64,000 nucleotides of DNA from Lentinula raphanica (taxonomy: Eukaryota; Basidiomycota; Agaricomycetes; Agaricales; Omphalotaceae): NCBI GenBank assembly GCA_027919835.1, contig JANVFP010000022.1, forward strand, positions 930,001 to 994,000. Reading direction: 5' to 3'. Within the stretch, counting starts at the first letter, position 1. Every line of letters begins with the position of its first letter. The notes under the pieces are model-generated. The model made no database searches. It had not been told where the DNA came from and worked only from the letters and a program-made list of their open reading frames with translations. This document shows positions 53,342-64,000 of this stretch, piece after piece. Position numbers and translations under genes: made by a program.

Positions 53342-53951
53342 ACACTCTGGCTGCTGCCTCCGGTTGGGATGTCAACGCTCTCCGATGGGCGTATCAGAAA
53401 GGACTAGCACCCCGACTCAAGGACGAAATTGCTCGTATGCCGGAACCTCGGACTCTTTCTGAATATCGGAGAGAAGTGTTACGGTTGGATAACCGTTACT
53501 GGCGCAGAGAAGAAGAGAAGAAGCGGGAAAGTCATTGGTTTTCGGAGCCTTCGGACCCAAAGAAAGGAAAGAAGGATGGCAAGAAACCGGTACCGTTTAA
53601 TTCATCTCAGAACTCTGGTGCTAATCAGTCCTCTTCATCCTCTGGTTCGAACTTTAACAACCAAAAGAAGTTCGGTAATTCCAACAACAACAAAGGCAAC
53701 TCTGGCAACAAGTTTCCAAGAAATCGATCGCAGACAACCTCGGCTCCGACGGCAAGCTTACTCCTGCGGAACGGGAACGTCGTAAGAAGTTTAATCTCTG
53801 TCTTTTCTGCGGACAAGGTGGTCATGTCCTTAAGGACTGTCCCCTTAAGAAGTCTAAAGAAAATGCTGCTAAAGGCAGAGCTGGCGTTCTCGAGGATGTA
53901 GCTGAAGAAGAAGAGATTCCGGACTTTCCGTCGGAGGAACCGGAAAAATAG
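53342..53951 (+). pseudogene. Ty3/Gypsy Gag, C-terminal part with zinc knuckle, frameshifted
   Basis: It continues Gag after FB1: AAASGWDVNALRW, LAPRLKDEIARMPEP, then an Asn/Ser-rich linker. A frame change near 53735 is needed to read LTPAERERRKKFN and the zinc knuckle C-x2-C-x4-H-x4-C (CLFCGQGGHVLKDC), ending at TAG 53949-53951. The knuckle binds RNA in the particle. Because of the frame change this copy is not a clean Gag. Confidence 0.82.
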
Positions 53952-54744
53952 TCCGCAACTCCTGTCCCTCCGCACGAAGCAGGAGTTGCGTTGACCTGGT
54001 TCGTGCTCTACCAGAGGTGCTAACTCTCAACGCGTCTGCTCTTTCTAATCTCGAGAAATCTTTCATCATACCTCTGTCTGCTAAAATTTCTACTATTACT
54101 TCTGATTACATTTCCATCTCTTTTGATTCCCTACTTGATTCCGGTTCTACTGATTGTTTTATTGATACTTCATTTGTTCGCCAAAGAAGAATTCCGACAA
54201 AACCTATCCTTACTCCGATCAATCTCCGATTATTTGATGGTTCACTTTCTCCGACTCCGATCTCGGAATACGTTTCGTTATCGGTAGTTTTTCCTTCAAA
54301 CGAGCAACTACCTCTGGACTTTTATGTCACACCTTTGGATTCTTCTTGTAAAGCAGTTTTAGGATATAGTTTTCTCTCCCGCTGCAATCCGTCGATTGAC
54401 TGGGTAGCGAAAACAATTACAATCCGAACCACTGATCAAGTTTTATCACAGACGTCTTCTTCTGAGATACCCTCCGACGGATCGGAGGACTCAGAGAATC
54501 TTGATCCGACTCGATACCCTCGGTCACCTCCAGATGATCCTCTTCCTGCAAGAGCTGGTCGATCTGCCTTCACCTCCCGTTCTCGTTTGAAACCTCGTCC
54601 TCTTTCGGACAAATTTCCTTTCGAACCATTATATACTTATCCCTCCGTTGTTCAGATGGCTTCAAAACTGGAATACTCCGGAGTCGATATAGCCTTGGTC
54701 GGTGCTACGGTTTTTCATCATGCCTGCAAGATGTCTGGTATGGA
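53951..54744 (+). pseudogene. Ty3/Gypsy protease and start of pol, cut by FB2
   Basis: The frame is open from 53951, overlapping the end of Gag in the -1 phase, and has an ATG at 54017. It encodes an aspartic protease: FDSLLDSGSTDCFIDTSF holds the DSG active site, and VLGYSFLSRCNPSIDW is the typical downstream motif. The linker to the RT follows (DIALVGATVFHHACK). FB2 interrupts at GMEP. The protease would process Gag and Pol. Confidence 0.85.
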
Positions 54745-54751
54745 ACCCCTT

Positions 54752-57700
54752 CACAGGATACAGTAAAGCTTTTGTAAAAAAGACTGATAAGTTATCAGGT
54801 ACCTATTGCAAATAGTTGTGATAACCCGGAGGGGGTCCCGGAAATGGCCCCGGGGGGTGGTCATGCCTGTCACCACCTGTCACATATGGCTTATATTTAC
54901 TGTTTTGGGTAATAAATAATCATCCAGATATTAAATAAGCAGTACATTTTCAAAAAAACTCGAAAATTCATAAAAATTCATAAAAAACCTAAAATGGCCT
55001 GATTAGGTCAGATCAGGATATGTAAGCAAATGACCTCATATGATAAAAAATGATGTAGGGCCAATGTAGGTACTAAAAATAGCCCAAAAAATCACTAAAA
55101 ATGCAAAAAAATATTTAGGGATGGTATAGAGCCTATTGCAGGCCCAGGCACATCAAAATTACGAAAAAAGGAAAAAATTGATCATGATCTCATCTTGTAG
55201 CAAAAAATCTGAAAAAAATCCTAAAAATAGTCAAAAAATTCAGGGGTGCCTTGTTGGCCCTGAAAACGCAAAATAAAAAAAATACGCAACAAGTGTAAAA
55301 ATTTTCATCACTCCAAATCATTCCAAATCCACTATACAGTCAGTATATATGATGTATATGCTATATTTAGCATCCTAGTACCTTTATTGGGCTAAAAATA
55401 GAACTTGATCTCATTTGATAGCAAAAAATCTGAAAAAATCATAAAAAATACTCAAAAAATTCAGGGGTGCCTCATTGGCCCTGAAAATGCAAAATAAAAA
55501 AATTTACACGACACAATTGAAAAACAACATCACTCCAAATCATACCAAATCCACTACACAGTCAGTATATATCATGTATATGCCATTTATAGCACCCCTA
55601 GTACCCTCAATCACTTATATCACTCAAGAATCATACCAAACTGAATAATATGGGGAGTTAATATATTGTACATGATATTTTTAGCACACCTAGTACCCTT
55701 GATAACTTAGAACAATTTATATTACTCAATATGTCCAGTACAGTTAGCACTTATCACACCTAACACACTAAAACTCATAACAGTACTTATATGTATTATA
55801 CTTAACACAGTTGACAATGAAAATACTGTAAACAGTGTTATCAGTCATTATACTTAACACACTTAACAGTCAAAAAGTCAGAACAGTTGTTATACTATAA
55901 CACACTCATAACAACAAGTTTTGGGCGCTTATGGGCGCTTATTTGATGTTTTTGAGTCGAAATTCATTAATAGCACACTCAATAATTTTTGTGTGGGCTC
56001 TATACTGTGTCAGAATGTTGTCTATATCATATTCTTCTAGATACAATTCAGAGAACTTGAAATTTCAACCTGTGTGGCTGGCTATATTGTGATCTTTTGT
56101 GATATAACAGTGTTTTATATAAATGTCAATGCATACACCCATGTTGTGAAGTCAAACTGCTACTGGGTCATGAAAAGAGTCATCCTACAACTTATTCTAT
56201 GCTATCTCTATGTGATACAGCCAAGAGATCTGTAATGGGGGTCATTGAATATGACATCTATTGTTACATGTAAGTGTAGACATCTATAGTGTACATGAAA
56301 CATGTACATGTATATCACAGAGTCCAATAGTCATAGTGAGTATCTGAACCATGTCCAGACACTTCTAGTAGACTGTAGGAGTGATTCCCTCATCAACCAC
56401 CATCAGTATACTTGCATTACATGGACATATGCATTGACATTTACATAAAACACTGTTATATTCCAAAAGATCACAATATAGCCAGCCCCACAGGTTGAAA
56501 TTTCGAGTTCTCTGAATTGTATCTAGAAGAATATGATATAGACAACATTCTGACACAGTATAGAGCCCACACAAAAATTATTGAGTGTGCTATTAATGAA
56601 TTTCGACTCAAAAACACCAAATAAGCGCCCATAAGCGCCCAAAACTTGTTGTTATGAGTGTGTTATAGTATAACAACTGTTCCGACTTTTTGACTGTTAA
56701 GTGTGTTAAGTGATAACACTGTTTACAGTATTTTCATTGTCAACTGTGTTAAGTATAATACATATAAGTACTGTTATGAGTTTTAGTGTGTTAGGTGTGA
56801 TAAGTGCTAAGTGTACTGGACATATTGAGTAATATAAATTGTTCTAAGTTATCAAGGGTACTAGGTGTGCTAAAAATATCATGTACAATATATTAACTCC
56901 CCATATTATTCAGTTTGGTATGATTCTTGAGTGATATAAGTGATTGAGGGTACTAGGGGTGCTATAAATGGCATATACATGATATATACTGACTGTGTAG
57001 TGGATTTGGTATGATTTGGAGTGATGTTGTTTTTCAATTGTGTCGTGTAAATTTTTTTATTTTGCATTTTCAGGGCCAATGAGGCACCCCTGAATTTTTT
57101 GAGTATTTTTTATGATTTTTTCAGATTTTTTGCTATCAAATGAGATCAAGTTCTATTTTTAGCCCAATAAAGGTACTAGGATGCTAAATATAGCATATAC
57201 ATCATATATACTGACTGTATAGTGGATTTGGAATGATTTGGAGTGATGAAAATTTTTACACTTGTCGCGTATTTTTTTTATTTTGCGTTTTCAGGGCCAA
57301 CAAGGCACCCCTGAATTTTTTGACTATTTTTAGGATTTTTTTCAGATTTTTTGCTACAAGATGAGATCATGATCAATTTTTTCCTTTTTTCGTAATTTTG
57401 ATGTGCCTGGGCCTGCAATAGGCTCTATACCATCCCTAAATATTTTTTTGCATTTTTAGTGATTTTTTGGGCTATTTTTAGTACCTACATTGGCCCTACA
57501 TCATTTTTATCATATGAGGTCATTTGCTTACATATCCTGATCTGACCTAATCAGGCCATTTTAGGTTTTTTATGAATTTTTATGAATTTTCGAGTTTTTT
57601 TGAAAATGTACTGCTTATTCAATATCTGGATGATTATTTATTGACCAAAACAGTAAATATAAGCCATATGTGACAGGTGGTGACAGGCATGACCACCCCC

Positions 57701-57801
57701 CGGGGCCATTTCCGGGACCCCCTCCGGGATATCACAACTATTTGCAATAGGTACCCGATAACTTATCGGTACTTTTTACAAAAGTTTTACAGTATCAGCT
57801 G
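54752..57801. mobile_element. Giant hairpin element FB2 (3,050 bp)
   Basis: Left end CACAGGATACAGTAAAG, right end complement of CAGCTGATACTGTAAAA, so FB2 lies in the opposite orientation to FB1. The 7-bp duplication is ACCCCTT (54745-54751 and 57802-57808). Arms are about 54752-56135 and 56427-57801, with a 291-bp spacer, also reversed relative to FB1. Removing it restores GMEP-LLLYAVHSKVAARAS in frame. Confidence 0.9.
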
Positions 57802-58420
57802 ACCCCTTCTACTCTACGCTGTACACTCCAAAGTGGCGGCTAGAGCCTCTCAACCAGCACCGCCGACGGCGACGTCGGACTCTAAATCTCCTCCCATTCC
57901 TGAAGCTTATCGGGATTTCGCTGATGTCTTCGACGAAGTCGAGTCAGAAGTGCTCCCAGAACATAGGTCTTACGACCTGAAGATTGGCGGAACCTCCGAT
58001 CGGAAGAATTTACCCTCTCTCCCCTCGTGAGCTGGAAGCTCTACGAGAATTCATCGACAAACAGTTGGTTAGCGGAGCTATTCGGCCTTCGACTTCTCCT
58101 CATGGAGCTCCTGTTCTCTTCGTGCCGAAGAAGGATGGCTCTCTCCAACTCTGCATTGACTTCCGAGGACTAAACCGCATCACCAAAAAAGATCGGTATC
58201 CTCTCCCACTCATTTCCGATTTGCTTGACGCCCCGAAGAAAGCGAAAATCTATACGAAGTTGGACCTCGCTCATGCTTATCATCTCGTTCGGATCGCCGA
58301 CGGAGACGAATGGAAGACCACGTTCCGAACCCGATATGGTTCTTTCGAATGGCTGGTCATGCCATTTGGTCTTACCAATGCTCCTGCTGCGTTTCAACGT
58401 TTTGTCAATGATATCTTTGC
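57802..58420 (+). pseudogene. Ty3/Gypsy RT, N-terminal part, frameshifted and cut by FB4
   Basis: It begins with the pol linker (PPIPEAYRDFADVFDE), then a one-base change near 57975 shifts the frame before [19 protein letters not shown]. The RT continues with [33 protein letters not shown] and [15 protein letters not shown], then [21 protein letters not shown]4 splits it just before the catalytic YLDD, which lies at 59859 onward. The split RT cannot be made from this copy. Confidence 0.88.
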
Positions 58421-59858
58421 CACTTCAGGCACCCTTAAATCCTGCCGACTTAGGGGGGATTACCCACCAAATACCCGTACCTAATGGGGGAGATTACCGG
58501 GCAATTACCCAATGGGTATTACCCAGTCTGGGTAATACCCTGCCTCTAGTGCCAGGGGTCCTTGTCAGGTATTACCCAAGTTGGTAATACCTTACCAGTA
58601 TATAATCATACTGCAATTGGTCAGTGCATGTAGTATGAGGCTTTTATGCATAGTCATATGCAGTACCTTAGCTCACAATTCTTTGTAAAATCAAAATCCC
58701 ACTTTCTATGGGTAATACCACTCACTAGGAATTTCATTGATAGGCAGAAGGCTGCCACTGAAAGATAATACCAAGGATGGGTAATACCTTAGCTGGGTAA
58801 TACCATTGGGTAATACCACCATTGGGTATTACCTTAGCTGGGTATTACCTTAGCTGGGTAATACCACCATTGGGTATTACCTTAGCTGGGTATTACCATA
58901 GTTGGGTAATACCACCATTGGGTATTACCTTAGCTGGGTATTACCATAGTTGGGTAATACCATTAGGTGGGTAATACCATAGGTGGGTAATAACAGTTCA
59001 TGCAATGTGCTAGAAACCACAGGTGAATTCAAAAATAGCCATAGTGAGGTACTAGCTAGCTCAGGGACATCAAAATTACCTAAAAAGGAAATTGGTCTAA
59101 AAATAAAACTTGATCTCATCAGGTAGTGAAAAATCTGAAAAAAATCATAAAAATACTCAAAAAATTCAGGGTTGCTTTGTTGGCCTTGAAAATGCAAAAT
59201 AAATAAAAAAAACATGCAACACTTTTGAAAAATGACATCACTCCAAATCATACCAGATTTACAATGGTATTACCCAACTATGGTAATACCCAGCTAAGGT
59301 AATACCCAATGGTGGTATTACCCAACTATGGTAATACCCAGCTAAGGTAATACCCAATGGTGGTATTACCCAGCTAAGGTAATACCCAGCTAAGGTAATA
59401 CCCAATGGTGGTATTACCCATCTAATGGTATTACCCAACTATGGTAATACCCAGCTAAGGTAATACCCAATGGTGGTATTACCCAGCTAAGGTATTACCC
59501 ATCCTTGGTATTATCTTTCAGTGGCAGCCTTCTGCCTATCAATGAAATTCCTAGTGAGTGGTATTACCCATAGAAAGTGGGATTTTGATTTTACAAAGAA
59601 TTGTGAGCTAAGATACTGCATATGACTATGCATAAAAGCCTCATACTACATGCACTGACCAATTGCAGTATGATTATATACTGGTAAGGTATTACCAACT
59701 TGGGTAATACCTGACAAGGACCCCTGGCACTAGAGGCAGGGTATTACCCAGACTGGGTAATACCCATTGGGTAATTGCCCGGTAATCTCCCCCATTAGGT
59801 ACGGGTATTTGGTGGGTAATCCCCCCTAAGTCGGCAGGATTTAAGGGTGCCTGAAGTG
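58421..59858. mobile_element. Hairpin element FB4 with 9-mer array (1,438 bp)
   Basis: Ends are CACTTCAGGCACCCTTAA and its exact complement. The 7-bp duplication is TCTTTGC (58414-58420 and 59859-59865), and removing the element restores NDIFA-DLLDVCVIVYLDD. The arms (~560-600 bp each) are reverse complements filled with alternating GGTAATACC and GGTATTACC, which are complements of each other. The ~230-bp centre (about 59030-59260) resembles part of the FB1-FB3 arms. No gene. Confidence 0.9.
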
Positions 59859-60757
59859 TCTTTGCTGACTTACTCGATGTCTGTGTTATAGTCTATCTTG
59901 ACGATATCCTCATCTACTCCGACGATCCGACGGCGCATAAGGAGCATGTCAAAGAGGTTCTTCGACGTCTTCGCAAACACAAACTTTTCTGCAATCCGGC
60001 GAAATGTGAATTCAGAATTGATACGGTTGAATATCTTGGGTATATTCTCTCCCCCGACGGACTTTCCATGGCCGAGGACAAAATCAAGGCTATCATAGAT
60101 TGGCCGACGCCAAGGAAGGTTAAGGACATCCAGTCCTTCCTAGGTTTTGCGAATTTCTATTGTCGTTTTATTCACAATTACAGTGATATCGTTGTTCCGA
60201 TGAACCGACTCACTCGGAAGGATACTCCATGGGTCTGGACTTCGGAATGTCAAGATTCCTTCGATACGCTTAAGCACGCTTTCACTCATGCCCCTATTCT
60301 TTCTCATTGGGAACCTGATAAACCTCTTATTGTCGAAACAGATGCGTCGGATTATGCTCTAGCAGCTATTCTATCCATCGTCGGCGCCGATGGAGAAATT
60401 CATCCGGTGGCCTTCCTTTCTCGCACTTTCCACTCTGCCGAATTGAACTATGACACTCATGACAAGGAATTGCTAGCTATCTTCGAAGCTTTTAAAGCTT
60501 GGCGGCATTACCTTGAAGGTTCGGGCACTCCGATCAACGTCGTTACTGATCACAAGAATCTGGAGTACTTCTCCACTACGAAGATTCTTACCCGACGGCA
60601 GGTCCGATGGTCCGAATACCTTCACCAGTTCAACTTCGTTATCTGTTTCCGTCCTGGAAAACTCAGTGCGAAACCTGACGCTATGACTAGACGATGGGAC
60701 GTCTATCCCAAAGAGGGGGATATCGGTTACGCGCAAGTTAATCCTCACAATTTTAGA
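59859..60757 (+). pseudogene. Ty3/Gypsy RT C-terminus and RNase H, between FB4 and FB3
   Basis: The frame is open: DLLDVCVIVYLDDILIYS holds the RT catalytic YLDD, followed by FRIDTVEYLGYILSPDG, DWPTPRKVKDIQSFLGFANF and RFIHNYSD. RNase H follows with ETDASDYALAAIL, HDKELLAIFEAFKAWRHYL, VTDHKNLEYF and KPDAMTRR, so its acidic residues are present. FB3 interrupts at NPHNF. The domain order RT-RNase H-integrase is that of Ty3/Gypsy. Confidence 0.9.
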
Positions 60758-63656
60758 CAGCTGATACTGTAAAACTTTTGTAAAAAGTACTGATAAGTTA
60801 TCGGGTACCTATTGCAAATAGTTGTGATAACCCGGAGGGGGTCCCGGAAATGGCCCCGGGGGTGGTCAGGCCTGTCACTACCTGTCACATATGGCTTATA
60901 TTTACTGTTTTGGGTAATTAATAATCATCCAGATATTAAATAAGCAGTACATTTTCAAAAAAACCCGAAAATTCATAAAAATTCATAAAAAACCTAAAAT
61001 GGCCTGATTAGGTCAGATCAGGATATGTAAGCAAATGACCTCATATGATAAAAAATGATGTAGGGTCAATCTAGGTACTAAAAATAGCCCAAAAAATCAC
61101 TAAAAATGCAAAAAATATTTAGGTATGGTATAGAGCCTATTGCAGGTCCAGGCACATCAAAATTACCAAAAAAGGAAAAAATTGATCATGATCTCATCTT
61201 GTAGCAAAAAATCTGAAAAAAATCCTAAAAATAGTCAAAAAATTCAGGGGTGCCTTGTTGGCCCTGAAAATGCAAAATAAAAAAAAATACGCGACAAGTG
61301 TAAAAATTTTTATCACTCCAAATCATTTCAAATCCACTATACAGTCAGTATATATGATGTATATGCTATATTTAGCATCCTAGTACCTTTATTGGGCTAA
61401 AAATAGAACTTGATCTCATTTGATAGCAAAAAATCTGAAAAAATCATAAAAAATACTCAAAAAATTCAGGGGTGCCTCATTGGCTCTGAAAATGCAAAAT
61501 AAAAAAATTTACACGACACAATTGAAAAACAACATCACTTCAAATCATACCAAATCCACTATACAGCCAGTATATATCATGTATATACTATTTTTAGCAC
61601 TTCTAGTACCTTCAATCACTGAGTATAGCTTAGGCAATGAAAATACTCAACACAGTGTTATCAGTCACTATACTTAACATACTTAACAGTCAAAAAGTTG
61701 GAACAATGTTACTTTATATACATAACACACTCATTGTTATACTATAACACACTTATGACAACGAGTTTTGGGCGCTTATGGGCGCTTATTTGGTGTTTTT
61801 GAGTCGAAATTCATTAATAGCACACTCAATAATTTTTGTCTGGGCTCTATACTGTGTCAGGATGTTGTCTATATCATATTCCTCTAGATACAATTCGGAG
61901 AACTCGAGAATTCAACCTGTGGGGCTGGCTATATTGTGATCTATTGAAATATAACAGTGTTTTATGTAAATGTCAATGCATACACCCATGTTATGAAGTC
62001 AAACTGCTACTGGGTCATGAAAAGAGTCATCCTACAACCTATTCTATGCTAACTCTATGTGATACATCCAAGAGATCTGTAATGGGGGTCATTGAATATG
62101 ACATGTATTGTGACATGTAAGTGTAGACATCTATAGTGTACATGAAACATGTACATGTATATCACAGAGTCCAATAGTCATAGTGAGTATCTGAACCATG
62201 TTCAGACACTTCTAGTAGACTATGGGAGTGATCCCCTCATGAACCACCATCAGTATACTTGCATTACATGGACATATGCATTGACATTTACATAAAACAC
62301 TGTTATATTTCAAAAGATCACAATATAGCCAGCCCCACAGGTTGAATTTTCGAGTTCTCCGAATTGTATCTAGAGGAATATGATATAGACAACATCCTGA
62401 CACAGTATAGAGCCCAGACAAAAATTATTGAGTGTGCTATTAATGAATTTCGACTCAAAAACACCAAATAAGCGCCCATAAGCGCCCAAAACTCGTTGTT
62501 ATGAGTGTGTTATAGTATAACAATTGTTCCGACTTTTTGACTGTCAAGTGTGTTAAGTATAATGACTGATAACACTGTTTACAGTATTTTCATTGTCAAC
62601 TGTGTTAAGTATAATACATATAAGTACTGTTATGAGTTTTAGTGTGTTAGGTGTAATAAGTGCCAAGTGTACTGGACATATTGAGTAATATAAATTGTTC
62701 TAAGTTATCAAGGGTACTAGGTGTGCTAAAAATATCATGTACAATATATTTACTCCCCAAATTACTCAGTTTGGTATGATTCTTGAGTGATATAAGTGAT
62801 TGAGGGTACTAGGGGTGCTATAAATGGCATATACATGACATATACTGACTGTGTAGTGGATTTGGTATGATTTGGAGTGATGTTGTTTTTCAATTGTGTC
62901 GTGTAAATTTTTTTATTTTGCATTTTCAGGGCCAATGAGGCACCCCTGAATTTTTTGAGTAATTTTTATGATTTTTTCAGATTTTTTGCTATCAGATGAG
63001 ATCAAGTTCTATTTTTAGCCCAATAAAGGTACTAGGATGCTAAATATAACATATACATCATATATACTGACTGTATAGTGGATTTGGGATGATTTGGAGT
63101 GATGAAAATTTTTACACTTGTCGCGTATTTTTTTTTATTTTGCATTTTCAGGGCCAACAAGGCACCCCTGAATTTTTTGACTATTTTTAGGATTTTTTTC
63201 AGATTTTTTGCTACAAGATGAGATCATGATCAATTTTTCCTTTTTTGGTGATTTTGATGTGCCTGGCCTGTGATAGGCTCTATACCATCCCTAAATATTT
63301 TTTTACATTTTTATTGATTTTTTGGGCTATTTTTAGTACCTAGATTGACCCTACATCATTTTTTATCATATGAGGTCATTTGCTTACATATCCTGATCTG
63401 ACCTAATCAGGCCATTTTAGTTTTTTATGAATTTTTATAAATTTTCGAGTTTTTTTTGGAAATGTACTGCTTATTTAATATCTGGATGATTATTAATTAC
63501 CCAAAACAGTAAATATAAGCCATATGTGACAGGTAGTGACAGGCCTGACCACCCCCGGGGCCATTTCCGGGACCCCCTCCGGGTTATCACAACTATTTGC
63601 AATAGGTACCCGATAACTTATCAGTCTTTTTTACAAAAGCTTTACTGTATCCTGTG
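60758..63656. mobile_element. Giant hairpin element FB3 (2,899 bp)
   Basis: Left end CAGCTGATACTGTAAAAC, right end complement of CACAGGATACAGTAAAG, with the 7-bp duplication TTTTAGA (60751-60757 and 63657-63663). Arms are about 60758-61982 and 62275-63656; the left one has lost ~150 bp. The 292-bp spacer runs in the FB2 direction although the ends are in the FB1 order. Removing it restores HNFRPIFTNDQ in frame. Confidence 0.9.
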
Positions 63657-64000
63657 TTTTAGACCCATATTCACTAATGATCAACTCACCACATCACTTC
63701 GTGCTACCTTCCTTGAAGGTCCTGTTCTTCGAGCGTCGGTTGTTATGGACTTTGAAGCAGTTCATCAATCGATCCGAGAACACTATTCCTCCGACGGCGA
63801 AGCGATGGCGGGATTGAAGTTGGTCGATGATCCTTCTAACCTCCGATGGACTATGGTTTAGATGGTCTCTTGCGTCTGGATGGTCGAATCTACGTTCCGA
63901 ACTTCGGAGATCTCAGGTTGCAGATCCTCCGATTCTTTCATGATCATCCTCTGTCTGGCCACTTTGGTCAGAATTGGACTCTCGAAGCTGTACGTCGTCA
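63657..64000 (+). pseudogene. Ty3/Gypsy pol: RNase H-integrase linker and integrase start (partial)
   Basis: After FB3 the frame reads RPIFTNDQLTTSLRATF to DDPSNLRWTM. After a one-base frame change near 63850 it continues as DGLLRLDGRIYVPNFGDL and ILRFFHDHPLSGHFGQNW. The last is the start of the integrase zinc-binding region (H-x3-H part, HDHPLSGH). The rest of the integrase and the 3' LTR lie beyond the window. Confidence 0.82.

Noticed and set aside
58581..59475. GGTAATACC array as a microsatellite
   Set aside because: The array is mirror-symmetric and bounded by inverted ends with a 7-bp duplication, so it is part of a transposon.

Overview
This window looks like fungal DNA, most likely from a basidiomycete. 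It is built almost entirely of transposable elements nested inside one another, and I found no gene that is clearly cellular. The fungal call rests on short GT-AG introns (47-62 nt), a tyrosine-recombinase retrotransposon of the Ngaro/DIRS type, a fungal-style Ty3/Gypsy polyprotein, a PIF/Harbinger element with a separate accessory gene, and TTAGGG-like sequence. The phylum is an inference.

1-38,440: many copies of one Ngaro-like retrotransposon. Its layout can be read directly: A1 repeat (~1.12 kb), gag, RT/RNase H, tyrosine recombinase (YR), B1 (~93 bp), A2, ~90-120 bp, B2. These are split direct repeats. The ends are TCGACATGAAGG and GGCAGAGG, with no target duplication. Copies sit inside copies: M1 (1014-8269, minus) splits P1 (plus); P1 lies in M5, M5 in P2, P2 in M2, and M2 in M4. 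M2 (13643-19531) keeps gag, RT/RNase H and YR open with all catalytic residues. M3 (31418-37640) keeps gag and RT, but a 224-bp MITE interrupts its YR.

18,229-30,097: a 5.93-kb direct tandem duplication. Its breakpoints lie in the M2 gag and in a Harbinger transposase. It creates a Gag-transposase fusion ORF at the junction. The complete Harbinger copy (28144-31092) has perfect 19-bp TIRs and a 3-bp AAT target duplication. Its accessory gene is intact only in copy 1 and its transposase is intact only in copy 2.

38,440-48,467: a decayed Ty1/Copia element (Gag, integrase, RT and RNase H pieces). It is broken by a MITE family ending CATCAGGAAAAAT with variable 2-bp target duplications, a 1.3-kb solo Ngaro A-B unit, a hAT-like MITE, an old AT-rich inverted-repeat element, and a 2.4-kb stretch of unknown origin. 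That stretch carries a degenerate telomere-like tract and an adjacent intron-containing/intron-less repeat pair.

48,468-64,000: a Ty3/Gypsy element (5' LTR, Gag, protease, RT, RNase H, start of integrase) inserted in the Copia RNase H. Four giant hairpin elements interrupt it. Three are ~3 kb with ~1.2-1.4-kb arms, and one is 1.44 kb with a different sequence. All four carry 7-bp target duplications, and removing each with one duplication restores the Gypsy reading frame. These hairpin elements, together with the self-nesting Ngaro family and the 2-bp-duplication MITEs, are the best candidates for something undescribed.
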